A DNA stretch of 36,862 nt from an uncultured Collinsella sp. (GTDB lineage: Bacteria; Actinomycetota; Coriobacteriia; Coriobacteriales; Coriobacteriaceae): contig CABUNJ010000024.1 of the NCBI GenBank assembly GCA_902492935.1, forward strand, positions 1 to 36,862, read 5' to 3'. Made by a program: the position numbers and the translations under genes. The notes under the pieces were generated by a model. That model had not been told where the DNA came from and ran no database searches. It saw only the letters and a program-made list of their open reading frames with translations. This document shows positions 6,178 through 15,125 of the stretch, one piece after another (within the stretch, counting starts at the first letter, position 1; each line of letters begins with the position of its first letter).

Positions 6178-9100
6178 ATGTCCAACGCACCCACGCACTC
6201 TGTCCACAGCGCAATCACAGCAGGATCGCTGCTCCTAGTCCTCTTTTTACTTTTAGGCTGCATGACACCGGATGCCGCGCTCGCCGTCGACGGTTACGAA
6301 TCGCTCGGATTCCGCACTATCAGCAATGAATGCGGTCCTTTTGGAGTTGGCAAATATGAGGCGCAGGATTCTTCGACTGCCTACTGTATGAACCAGGACC
6401 GATTTGGCCCCAGCGCACCGGGCGGACCCTGGCTCACCTACAATCAGGGCTGGGTATGGCTCGAAGACGAATTCGCGGCCATCATCTGCCATGGCTACCC
6501 CACCGCCACATCCTTTGGCGGGCATAACCTGTCCCCCGATCGAGCACGCGCCGCAACCCAACTTGCCGTCTGGATGCTCAACGGCACCACCCATACCGAC
6601 GGATCATTCTCATATACAACCGCCCAGGGCGTCACAAAGAGCGGAAACTTTTCCGGCGACAATGAGGTCGTTGCCGCAGCGCGCTGGCTCCACGACGGCG
6701 CCAAGTCGGGAAGCATTAAAGCCGCACCGCATCGCGCGCGGCGCTATTTGGGAACTGTGTCGGGCGGCAGCAAGCGTCAAGACATGCTCTACGTGCTCCC
6801 GGCCGTCTCCGCATCCTTCCAAAAACAGTCAGCCAACGCCGCCATCACGAGCGAAAACGATACCTACAGGCTCGACGGAGCGAGGTTCGACATCTATGAG
6901 AGCGCCGGCGACAAGCGAGTCGGCAGCATCCAGATGGACAGCCGCGGTCGCGCACAGGCGACACTTTTGCCCAATACGGCATATTATCTGGTCGAAACCA
7001 AAGCTCCAGCGGGTTATATCCCCAGGAGTGACCGCATCGCCTTTTCCACCGGCAATGACGGCGGAAATGTCGTCATCGATGAGCAGCCCGGTACCATTAC
7101 CCTGCGCATCGCAAAGGTCGATGCCGCGACAGGGGCAGGTCCTCAAGTCGGTGCGTCACTTGCCGGTGCTGAGTTCACCTGCGTCTCACAGTCTACCCCG
7201 GGCTGGTCGCACACCCTCACAACGGATGAGGACGGCCGGGCAACACTTACCGACATCCCCCTGGGCACCTTTAGCATCTATGAGTCGAGAGCTCCCGAGG
7301 GTTATCTGCCCTCCAATGAAACCTGGAGCTATACCATCGGTGCCGACCAGCTCGGAGACGCGGGCGTCGTTGAACTCGAGCGTCGCATCCCCAACATCCC
7401 CATCGCTTTTGACCTCGAGATTTCAAAGTTCAAGGACTGCGGTAATAGTGACGAATCTGGTGTAGAGCAGCCGGCGGAAGGCGTGGTCTTTGAAGTGGCA
7501 AGCAACACTTCGCAGCAGGTTGTTGGAACGTTGACCACCAATATCTACGGCTTCGCATCGACCAAAGACCAGGCCGGAGCATGGTTTGGCGCAGGAGAGC
7601 GCCCCGATGGCGTCAGCGGAACCATACCGTATGACCGTGCCGGCTACACCATTCGTGAGGTTGTCGACACTGTGCCCGACGGCTTTAAGCAGGCAGGGGA
7701 ATGGACTATCACAGCAGAGCAGATCACGGACGGCGCAGAGCTTCAGTACATCGTAGACAACCACGCCCTGTCGACACATCTTCAAATCGTGAAGCGCGAT
7801 GCTCAGACCGGCAACGCCGTACCACGCGCTGGGTTCACCTTTCAGCTGCTCAATGGCGACCGTGAGCCCATCTCGCAAACATCCTGGCATCCCGCCCATA
7901 CCGTTATGAATACCTTTACGACCGATGAAACCGGCACCGTCACCCTACCCGAATCGCTTAACCCGGGCACGTATTACATACGAGAGACTTCCGCCAAGGA
8001 ACCGTATCTTGTTGGTGAAGATCTGGAGATAACGATTCCCGCCGACATGAACTTAACGCCCGTCGCGGTCGCCTCGTTTTACGACGACGCGGCAACAGGA
8101 AGCATCGAGATCGTCAAGAACGATGCCGTAGGTGGGCGCGCCCTTGCCGGTGCTGTTTTTGATATCCGTGCCGCGGGCGATATCGTGCGCCCCGACGGCA
8201 GCATTGCTGCCCTGGACGGCGAGACTGTCGCCACCATCACGACCGACGAACGGGGATTTGCGTGCGCAAATCATCTTTCACTGGGGTGCGGAACCGCCAC
8301 CTATGAGGTAATCGAGGTGCAGGCACCCGAAGGTTACCTGCTCGACCAAAGCGTCCACACCGTCGAGCTGTCGTATGCCGGTCAGGAAACACCCGTGATC
8401 GATGCGCACCTCGACGTTTCTAACGACTACACCAAAATCGACATCTCCAAAGTCGATTTGACCGGCAAACAAGAAGTAGATGGCGCCCGGCTCTCCCTCC
8501 ACGGTGCCGACGGAACCGAAATAGACGCTTGGACCTCCTCTGACAAACCGCATCGCGTCGAGCATCTTTTGCCCGGCACCTACACCCTGCGCGAAGTGAT
8601 GCCCCCGCGCACTTACGACCTTGCCGAAGACATGACGTTTGAAATTAAGGCCACAGGAGAAGTGCAGACGGTAGCCATGAAGGACACACCCATCGAGATC
8701 GAGGGCAGAGTCGACAAGCGGCAAGAGATCGCCCGCCCTATCGGTAAGGGTCTCGTCGCCAACGGCGATGGCAAAAACCGAGCCGTGGCACAATCCGATG
8801 CGGACGGCTCCTTCTCTTATACGCTCGATGCTAAAAATGAGTCGAATACCTGGGTTGATGAATTCACCATCACCGACGATCTCGAATGCGCCAAAGACGG
8901 CACTGCCAGGCTCATCGCCATCGAAACCCCTGTCGCGGCTGGGGACATCGACGGTCTTTGCAACGTGTGGTACCGAACGTCTCCAGTGGGAAGTATCGAT
9001 ACGGGCGAACAGGCCAATGCAACGCTCAGCGACGGGCATGACAACCCCTGGCTCGAAACGGACGAGGTCAAAAAGTTCCTAGGTGACGATTTGCGCATGG

Positions 9101-9609
9101 TCGATTACGACGATTGGCATCTTTGGAAAGCAAATATTCCAACAACGGAATCAGTCACCCTCGAGGCAAAAGAGCTCGCTCTTTTGGACGACACCGGCAT
9201 CACGGGCATTCGTCTTGAGTATGGGGCCGTATCGGCCGACTTCACAACAAGAGGCGCTGCAGAATCTTGGACCCGCGAGGACCTCAAAGACGAACATGAC
9301 GACCTTGATGATGTAAGCGCCGTCCTTGACTCGGATATTCACGGTGCCGTCATCCATATGCAGGCCGCGTCGTCTTACACGCCTCAGACCGCACTCGCCA
9401 ACAGCGCTCGCGTTGACCTCTGCCGCAATGGCGGCGGTAGCAACCTTGAATCACATGACGAGGATCGCGTCATCCAACGATGCGCCATGCCGCAAGATTT
9501 ACCAGCAACGGGCTCCCTTCCCATCGCCGCCTGTCTCACTGCCTTCATGACCTCTGGCGCCGCGGCAATCTGGTTTGCCCATCTAAAGCTGGCATCGAAA
9601 CGTCACTAA
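6178..9609 (+). CDS. LPATG-anchored adhesin with thioester domain and prealbumin-like (SpaA/Cna_B) repeats
   Basis: The 1143-residue protein starts with a signal peptide (hydrophobic core about 15-27, likely cut after AALA near 36). Residues about 40-200 resemble the thioester domain of Gram-positive TIE proteins: Cys70 lies in AYCMNQD and Gln128 in ATQLAVW, the TQxA motif whose Gln forms an internal thioester with the Cys. In studied relatives this bond couples covalently to host proteins. About six prealbumin-like domains follow, recognisable by E-box-like motifs such as YLVETKAPAGY, YESRAPEGYL, YYIRETSA and YEVIEVQAPEGY; such domains usually carry Lys-Asn isopeptide bonds. A distinct region spans about 830-1090. 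LPATG lies at 1108-1112, then a hydrophobic segment and a short basic tail. AAGGAG stands five bases before the ATG. No sortase gene is adjacent. Host target unknown. Confidence 0.88.
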   Translation: MSNAPTHSVHSAITAGSLLLVLFLLLGCMTPDAALAVDGYESLGFRTISNECGPFGVGKYEAQDSSTAYCMNQDRFGPSAPGGPWLTYNQGWVWLEDEFAAIICHGYPTATSFGGHNLSPDRARAATQLAVWMLNGTTHTDGSFSYTTAQGVTKSGNFSGDNEVVAAARWLHDGAKSGSIKAAPHRARRYLGTVSGGSKRQDMLYVLPAVSASFQKQSANAAITSENDTYRLDGARFDIYESAGDKRVGSIQMDSRGRAQATLLPNTAYYLVETKAPAGYIPRSDRIAFSTGNDGGNVVIDEQPGTITLRIAKVDAATGAGPQVGASLAGAEFTCVSQSTPGWSHTLTTDEDGRATLTDIPLGTFSIYESRAPEGYLPSNETWSYTIGADQLGDAGVVELERRIPNIPIAFDLEISKFKDCGNSDESGVEQPAEGVVFEVASNTSQQVVGTLTTNIYGFASTKDQAGAWFGAGERPDGVSGTIPYDRAGYTIREVVDTVPDGFKQAGEWTITAEQITDGAELQYIVDNHALSTHLQIVKRDAQTGNAVPRAGFTFQLLNGDREPISQTSWHPAHTVMNTFTTDETGTVTLPESLNPGTYYIRETSAKEPYLVGEDLEITIPADMNLTPVAVASFYDDAATGSIEIVKNDAVGGRALAGAVFDIRAAGDIVRPDGSIAALDGETVATITTDERGFACANHLSLGCGTATYEVIEVQAPEGYLLDQSVHTVELSYAGQETPVIDAHLDVSNDYTKIDISKVDLTGKQEVDGARLSLHGADGTEIDAWTSSDKPHRVEHLLPGTYTLREVMPPRTYDLAEDMTFEIKATGEVQTVAMKDTPIEIEGRVDKRQEIARPIGKGLVANGDGKNRAVAQSDADGSFSYTLDAKNESNTWVDEFTITDDLECAKDGTARLIAIETPVAAGDIDGLCNVWYRTSPVGSIDTGEQANATLSDGHDNPWLETDEVKKFLGDDLRMVDYDDWHLWKANIPTTESVTLEAKELALLDDTGITGIRLEYGAVSADFTTRGAAESWTREDLKDEHDDLDDVSAVLDSDIHGAVIHMQAASSYTPQTALANSARVDLCRNGGGSNLESHDEDRVIQRCAMPQDLPATGSLPIAACLTAFMTSGAAAIWFAHLKLASKRH

Positions 9610-9614
9610 CGTAA

Positions 9615-9651
9615 TAAAAAAGAGGCGAGCCCGTCTCCCGGCTCGCCTCTT
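9615..9651 (-). terminator. Terminator between convergent adhesin and small-protein genes
   Basis: A 12-bp stem (9620-9631 with 9640-9651) has an A run on its left, which becomes a strong U run for minus-strand transcripts. The plus-strand side has only a weak U tail, so it may work in both directions but best for the minus strand. Confidence 0.8.
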
Positions 9652-9671
9652 ATTCGTTCGTGGCGAAATGT

Positions 9672-9890
9672 CTATTCCCCAGATGCAGACCCACCGTCGA
9701 TGAGCGCTTGTTCGGACTTGGAGATGCCATCGGCTCCCAAACTCTGCTCGTGCTCCACTTCTTCGCTAATCGTGGACTCAGGCGTTGAGCCTTTAATACC
9801 CACGATATACGCGGCCCCGAAACCAAGGGCAATGGCGATCAGGACCAAGATGAGATAGACGGGCCAGTGGCGCTTGATGTACGAAAACAC
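9672..9890 (-). CDS. Small single-pass membrane protein, unknown function
   Basis: The 72-residue product has a basic N-terminus (FSYIKRHW), one transmembrane helix at about residues 10-31 and an acidic, polar C-terminal half (SEEVEHEQ). The start is GTG with AGGAG five bases upstream. It begins 21 bp after the stop of the M28-like gene and ends in the shared terminator, so the two are probably one transcript. I do not recognise the family. The pairing suggests a partner or regulator of the membrane M28-like protein, which is inference only. Confidence 0.7.
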   Translation of the reverse strand: MFSYIKRHWPVYLILVLIAIALGFGAAYIVGIKGSTPESTISEEVEHEQSLGADGISKSEQALIDGGSASGE

Positions 9891-9911
9891 GCAGACTCCT
9901 TATAGGTCAAC

Positions 9912-12900
9912 CTACGAACGACGAATGACCTCGGTCACGACCTCGGACACCGTAGCGATATTTGTCGGATTGACGTTGTACGGCAGATCGTCCTCGGTGT
10001 GAGCACATGCCAAACGTGGGCCGTCGACGCCGGCAATGGTAAGGGCGCGTCGGCTTGCCTCGAGAGCAGCATAGGCATCGGTCTTGGCATAGGGCATCTC
10101 AAATGCACCGCAATCGACATGGAACGACTTGCACACCTTGTTGACCAAGTTCATGATGCGTCGGTCACCCTTGAGCAACTGCTGCTCGCCCTCGACCGTC
10201 ACGACCGAAAGCCTACCGGCGCCAATGGACTCAAGGTTGATAAAGAACACGCCGCGGAGCTTGTCGCGATGCGCGGCCAGGAACGCCTTCATGCCGGCGC
10301 CGTCGCAATCGGAAGCGCCTGTAGCCACAAACCAGATATCGTGGCCAAGAAGCTCGTCATCGCCCATGGAGGCAACGGCAGTGAGCATATCCTCGGCGGA
10401 AGCTCCATCGGAAGACGTGGCACCGCCCTTCCAGCCGTCGTCGTCATCCTCGAAGTTATCCCACGAGCCGATACCGCGACCAGACTTCTTGGCGTCGTAA
10501 TCATCCTCGACGCCAAGCCAATCGCTCATGCTGTCCTGCTCGTTTTTCTTTTTGCGACCGAACAGACCGCCCAAGCCGCGCTTTTGCGGCTTGGCGGCCG
10601 GAGCGGCAGGAGCCGAGATAGTCTCAAGCGGCTGAACATCCGAGGTGACCGGCATGGGGGGAACAACCGGAGCCGATGCGGGCTCGGGACCCTGTGCCGT
10701 CGCGAAGGGATCGTTAACCTGAGCCGAAGGGTCGGGAAGGTCGAACAGCGAGGTGCGCGAGGCGACATTGGCCTGCTGCATCGAAGGCATCGAGGGATCG
10801 GGGACCGAGGCCAGCGGAGACGCAGAGGGCATGGGAGCCGGCGCGGATGCCGGGTCGGGAACGTTCATGTTCGGGCGCGGCGACGCCTGAGACGAGATTT
10901 GAGCCATCAGAGCATCGACTGTCTCGGCCTGCGACGGAGCAGCGTTGGCAACCGTGGCGCCGGGATCACTCGGCGCGGGCATGGTGAAGATCTGCGTAGA
11001 GTAGGGCCTCGACTCATCCGCCTGCGGAGCTTCGGGGGCCACGGGCTCAGGCTCTTGCTCGGAGCTGTCCACAGCGACCTGTTCCGTCGCAGATTGATCC
11101 TCGACCGTATCGGGCGCAGCGGGCTCGTCCTCGACAGGAGCGGAAAGGGGCTCGGCGATAGCGGTACCCTGCTTCTCAAACGTCATCGTGGCATCAAACG
11201 ACACAGTGCTGTCGACCGGCTGCTGGGTTTCGAAAGTCGCCGTCTCCCCGGCAACATCCGCAGGCGAAGGCTGCGGCGCCTCGAAAGACGTCGTGGCGTC
11301 GGCAACATCAACGGATACCGGCTGCTCGGCGTCGTTTTGCTCAAATTCCTGTGCCGCGCGCTCGCGCTCGGCCTCGGCCGCCTGTTGCTGGGCTGCAGCC
11401 TCGCGCTCGGCTGCCTCGCGGGCAGCGACGCGCTTTTCCTCAAAGTCGTCAACGAGTTTCTTGCCCTTTTCGAATGCCCCCTTAAAGAAATGGGAGGCGC
11501 TGGCACCGATCGAAGAAAACGCGGAAGCGATATCGGCATGGGGCGTCGTCACCGGAAGCTCGGCAGAAAAATCGGTGTCGCTCTCGTAGGACACACGCTG
11601 CGGATACGCATCGTAGTCGTCCTCGGTATTATCGAGCTCCTCGGGCGCCGGGGCAGGCGCCATGACGTCCAGACCGGCTGCGGAATCGATAGCAGTCTCC
11701 GCATCGGCTTCCGTCTCGACGGCATTGGCCTCATCGGGCTGTGCAGCCACGACCGGATCGGGCTGGGGCGCGGGCTCGAACGTCGGCTCCTCGCCCTCTT
11801 CGTAATCGAGCGTACAGGACTCGGGAAGCATTCCCAGGGCACGGATGGCATCCGAGCCAAACCGGATGTTGCCGGCGGCATTGCGATAAAGCTTGGGCTC
11901 GGGCTCGGCCTGCTCGGCCGCGGTAGGCTCCTCTGCCGACTCGGCAGCGGACTCGTCTGCAACGGGCTCCTCGGCCGGAATATCTTGGACCTGGGACTCG
12001 GGTGCAATGACGCCAATCAGGGTCTCGTCGGCAGAAGCACCTTCGAATCCATCGATTTGCTCATCAAAAGCCTCGCCCTGCTCACCCTCGGGAGCGACCG
12101 GCTGGCCATACTCATCCTCGGTATAGGCAGGCTCTTCGTACTCGATGGTATTGCCGTAATCGTTTTGCTGCTGGGCCGCGGCGTACTCGGCTGCCGCGCG
12201 CGCCATCTCCTCGGCGCGACGCTTCTGCTCGCCAAAATACGTGTCAAACGGAATATCGTCAGGGAACTCGTTCTCACCCTGATAGGGGGCGACGTTATCC
12301 ATGACACCCAGCATGGCGGCAACAGAGGACTTGTTGCAAACCGAGCCGGACGTGTAGGGAAGGACAAAACGATTGGAAATGATATTGGCGGCATTGGCGA
12401 GCGCCACGAGGGAGGCAAGGATCGCGACAATCCACAGCAGGACCTTCAACGCGCCGGGAAGCGGCAAGATGTGCAGGATGGCAATAGCCGCGGGAGCAAT
12501 CGTGGCAATCGGGAGCAATTTGGCGATCAGCGCTCGGTACGGCGCATAGGGCTCGCGAGCGAGCAGTTCGGCGCGCGGGGAGTCATAGTGCGCGACGACG
12601 ACAACCGGGCGATTGCGCGGAGAGGCAAGCGGACCAGAGGCCTTGTGATAGGCGATGACATTTTGGCTCACGCCCGTCTTGCCCAGGCGCGAGATCACGG
12701 GGCGCCCGGTTCGCTCGAGCACATAGAGCACGGCTCCGACAATGGCCAACAGGGTGCCGACTAAGCCGATACCGCCACCGACGCCCATAAGCAGGGCACC
12801 GGCAAATGCCAGAATGCCCGTAACGGCAAACGCCATCCTGCTCGGCGCGGGAGCATTAAACTCCTGCACCTCGGGATCAAAGCCGTGGTTGCGGAAAATT

Positions 12901-13001
12901 TGAGCGATATCTTCGGCAGCCAAGCGCTCTTCTTCGCTGCACGCCGGCGTGATGCCAGTGTTCTGCAACAGGTGGTTAATATAGTTCTGGGTGTTCGCCA
13001 T
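9912..13001 (-). CDS. Membrane M28-peptidase-like protein with a very long acidic insert
   Basis: The 1029-residue protein opens like M28 aminopeptidases. Two membrane segments lie at about 56-95 and two at about 160-207. VVVVAHYDS supplies His138 and Asp140. From about residue 250 to 878 the fold is interrupted by a low-complexity stretch rich in Ala, Glu, Pro and Asp with scattered Lys-rich patches. It resumes as IWFVATGASDCDGAGM, FINLESIGAG and ACAHTEDDL (His near 1001). Compared with M28, the bridging Asp position reads CNKSSV, the TGAEE pair reads TGASD and NLD reads NLE, so metal binding is altered and activity is uncertain. The frame extends upstream, but MANTQNY has GGAG five bases before it and the family-like start, so I use that ATG. 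Function is unknown; an envelope protease or inactive scaffold is possible. Confidence 0.75.
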   Translation of the reverse strand: MANTQNYINHLLQNTGITPACSEEERLAAEDIAQIFRNHGFDPEVQEFNAPAPSRMAFAVTGILAFAGALLMGVGGGIGLVGTLLAIVGAVLYVLERTGRPVISRLGKTGVSQNVIAYHKASGPLASPRNRPVVVVAHYDSPRAELLAREPYAPYRALIAKLLPIATIAPAAIAILHILPLPGALKVLLWIVAILASLVALANAANIISNRFVLPYTSGSVCNKSSVAAMLGVMDNVAPYQGENEFPDDIPFDTYFGEQKRRAEEMARAAAEYAAAQQQNDYGNTIEYEEPAYTEDEYGQPVAPEGEQGEAFDEQIDGFEGASADETLIGVIAPESQVQDIPAEEPVADESAAESAEEPTAAEQAEPEPKLYRNAAGNIRFGSDAIRALGMLPESCTLDYEEGEEPTFEPAPQPDPVVAAQPDEANAVETEADAETAIDSAAGLDVMAPAPAPEELDNTEDDYDAYPQRVSYESDTDFSAELPVTTPHADIASAFSSIGASASHFFKGAFEKGKKLVDDFEEKRVAAREAAEREAAAQQQAAEAERERAAQEFEQNDAEQPVSVDVADATTSFEAPQPSPADVAGETATFETQQPVDSTVSFDATMTFEKQGTAIAEPLSAPVEDEPAAPDTVEDQSATEQVAVDSSEQEPEPVAPEAPQADESRPYSTQIFTMPAPSDPGATVANAAPSQAETVDALMAQISSQASPRPNMNVPDPASAPAPMPSASPLASVPDPSMPSMQQANVASRTSLFDLPDPSAQVNDPFATAQGPEPASAPVVPPMPVTSDVQPLETISAPAAPAAKPQKRGLGGLFGRKKKNEQDSMSDWLGVEDDYDAKKSGRGIGSWDNFEDDDDGWKGGATSSDGASAEDMLTAVASMGDDELLGHDIWFVATGASDCDGAGMKAFLAAHRDKLRGVFFINLESIGAGRLSVVTVEGEQQLLKGDRRIMNLVNKVCKSFHVDCGAFEMPYAKTDAYAALEASRRALTIAGVDGPRLACAHTEDDLPYNVNPTNIATVSEVVTEVIRRS

Positions 13002-13198
13002 ATGCGCTCCACATCCATAATCCGACAAATAGGCCCAATGTATGCACATTAGAACCGTATATAGTCGAAAGTATACCCCGAGCGGGCGCAAACGGCCGAA
13101 TTCTGGGCATCTTAACGCCCCAAGCGGACAAGGATATAGCCTAATCTCCATATCGGACTAAAATCATGGCATCAAACACCTTCCCATGCGAGGATTCT

Positions 13199-14221
13199 AT
13201 GACGGCAAGCGATACAACCGTAACGAATAAAAATGGGGTGCCGGAACCCGGTTTCGACAAGACCGCCCAGCGCATCCTCAATCTGTTCTTTGTCCTCAAC
13301 AGCTCTCCCGAGCCATTGACCACAGAGCAAATTGTCCTGGATTCCGATCTTGGCTATGGGTCGGGCAATATCGACTCGGACAAGCGCAAGTTTCGCCGCG
13401 ATCGCGAAAAACTCCTCGAACGCGGAATCATGATCAAGGAAGTTCGCGCAGCAGGCGCCCAAGAAACCGAAGAAAGCGCGTGGACCATCGATCGCGAGCA
13501 CACGTTTGCGGCCGGTGGCCTCATCACCGCAGACGACGCGGACATCTTGCTCGACGCTATCGACCAGACCCTTGCGACCGGTTCGGCCGCGTTTGCCACG
13601 CCGCTTGCAGACATACGCTCCAAGATCGCCTACCTCACCGGCGCATCGACCGCAGAAGAGCCTCCCGCCCGTCGCTTACCCGCCGTCGATGCGGTGTGGA
13701 GCGCTTTCGCCGAACGCTGCGCACTGCGCTTTTTGTATCAAAACGGGCACGGGGAGCAAAAAGAGCGCACCGTCTGCGTATACGGCATGTTTGAGCACGA
13801 GGGTGTGGCGTATTTTTGCGGACTCGACAACGCCACCGATGAAATCAGGACGTTTCGCTGCGACCGTATCGTTCGCGCATGGCGCCCCTCGAAGGCCTAC
13901 TCCATCCCCGCCGACTTTAACCTGAACGATCGCCTGTTCTTTGAGTTTGATTTTGCCGATTGCAAGCCCGTTATGGCGACCTTTTCGTTTGCCCCGCAAG
14001 CCCAGGCCGACATGGTCTGCGGCCTAACGCGCGGTCGCGGGGAGCTCACGCACACCGAAGAGGGTTGGACCTGGACCGTCGGCGTGCGCGACCTTAATGC
14101 CGCTGCCTCGTTTTGTATGGAGCACGCCATGGACGGCATGAGACCCGTTGCCCCCGATGCACTTAAACTGGCGTGGAACCACCTCATCGAAAGGACGGTG
14201 CACGAGCATGCCCGCGCGTAA
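13199..14221 (+). CDS. WYL-domain transcriptional regulator (PafB-like)
   Basis: The 340-residue protein has an N-terminal winged-helix segment (about 15-85, FDKTAQRILNLFFVLNSSPEPLTTEQIV) and a C-terminal WYL-type sensor domain (about 165-250, with RCALRFLYQNG and FRCDRIVRAW). This is the layout of PafB/PafC and related regulators, some of which respond to DNA damage. An in-frame ATG lies 33 bases upstream, but GAGGA precedes the second Met by four bases, so I choose the second. The next gene overlaps its last 14 bases and encodes a second WYL protein, the tandem arrangement typical of PafBC. It diverges from the M28-like gene. Confidence 0.8.
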   Translation: MTASDTTVTNKNGVPEPGFDKTAQRILNLFFVLNSSPEPLTTEQIVLDSDLGYGSGNIDSDKRKFRRDREKLLERGIMIKEVRAAGAQETEESAWTIDREHTFAAGGLITADDADILLDAIDQTLATGSAAFATPLADIRSKIAYLTGASTAEEPPARRLPAVDAVWSAFAERCALRFLYQNGHGEQKERTVCVYGMFEHEGVAYFCGLDNATDEIRTFRCDRIVRAWRPSKAYSIPADFNLNDRLFFEFDFADCKPVMATFSFAPQAQADMVCGLTRGRGELTHTEEGWTWTVGVRDLNAAASFCMEHAMDGMRPVAPDALKLAWNHLIERTVHEHARA

Positions 14222-15125
14222 ACTCACCAGCGAGCAAAGGCTCTCGCATGCGATTGACATCATGGAGGCCCTCTACGCTGCCGGCGAGACCGGTATGACA
14301 CGAGGGGATATCTGCAGCCGTTTTGATATCACGGGTGCGGCGCTCGACGAAATTATCGATATCGTCTCGACCCTCGCTGACCGTGAGTCGGGCGCACGCA
14401 TCATCTGCGAACGCCACGGCGAGTGCATCATCCTGACAGGCGATGCGGGGCGTGTGCTGCCCTTGCGCCTAAGTGCCGCCGAAGGTGCCGTGCTCAACCA
14501 CGAACTCGAATCGATGGGAATCGACTCTCGGGCAGCAGAGCGTATCCGACACGCCCTCCTACCCGAGAAACTCGGCTACAACCAGCGCGTCGTCGATACC
14601 GTTGCCCGAGGATCGCACTGGCAACAGCTGAACTGCGCGATTCAAGACGGCGTTCGATGCCGCATCATCTACCGTTCGATGGACGACACACGGCCGCGTG
14701 AGCGTCTCATCGACCCCCTGCGCATCGCGACGCATGGCGACCAAACATATCTGATTGCCTGGGATGTCGAAGTTGATGCGCAGCGCTCCTACCGCATGGA
14801 CAAAATCGAAGGCCTTGCCCTTACCGACGATTCTGTGGAGCGCCACACATCCGCGTCCTCGTCCCTCCACGAATCCCTTTCCCAAGCGGAGCAGAGCGCA
14901 AAACTCCTCATGCCGCTCGACATGGCAGAGCGCCTAGACTGGGCCGGCATCATGTCGATTGAGCCAAACGGGGCAGACATGGCGACGGTGACCGTGCGTT
15001 ATGGGTCAGAGCACTGGCTGTTCTGCCAGGTAATCGCAGCGGGCGGAGCCATCCGCATACTGGATGACCCCGCCCAGGCATTGCGTCTATGCGATATGGC
15101 GAAGAGCCTGACCTGCCCGCTTTAA
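14208..15125 (+). CDS. WYL-domain transcriptional regulator (PafC-like)
   Basis: This 305-residue partner begins with a winged-helix part (about 5-70, LSHAIDIMEALYAAGETGMTRGDIC) and has a WYL domain at about 140-205 (CRIIYRSMDDTRPRERLIDPLRI, SYRMDKIEGL). The open frame extends upstream, but MPARKLTSEQR is the natural start inside the end of the previous gene; the ribosome site is weak, so coupled translation is likely. Tandem WYL proteins often act as heterodimers. Its stop shares four bases with the convergent helicase gene. Regulated genes cannot be read from sequence; the neighbouring DinG-type gene makes a DNA-damage link attractive but unproven. Confidence 0.8.
   Translation: MPARKLTSEQRLSHAIDIMEALYAAGETGMTRGDICSRFDITGAALDEIIDIVSTLADRESGARIICERHGECIILTGDAGRVLPLRLSAAEGAVLNHELESMGIDSRAAERIRHALLPEKLGYNQRVVDTVARGSHWQQLNCAIQDGVRCRIIYRSMDDTRPRERLIDPLRIATHGDQTYLIAWDVEVDAQRSYRMDKIEGLALTDDSVERHTSASSSLHESLSQAEQSAKLLMPLDMAERLDWAGIMSIEPNGADMATVTVRYGSEHWLFCQVIAAGGAIRILDDPAQALRLCDMAKSLTCPL

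Noticed and set aside
6178..6300. Lipobox-like LLGC in the signal peptide of the thioester adhesin
   Set aside because: Leu at the -2 position relative to this pattern is unfavourable, and a standard cleavage site and an LPATG anchor are present, so it is not a lipoprotein.
9999..12764. Long plus-strand open frame (921 codons) opposite the M28-like gene
   Set aside because: It is the antisense shadow of a GC-rich gene: very rich in Arg, Gly and Leu with no domain, no ribosome site and low-complexity composition mirrored from the real gene.
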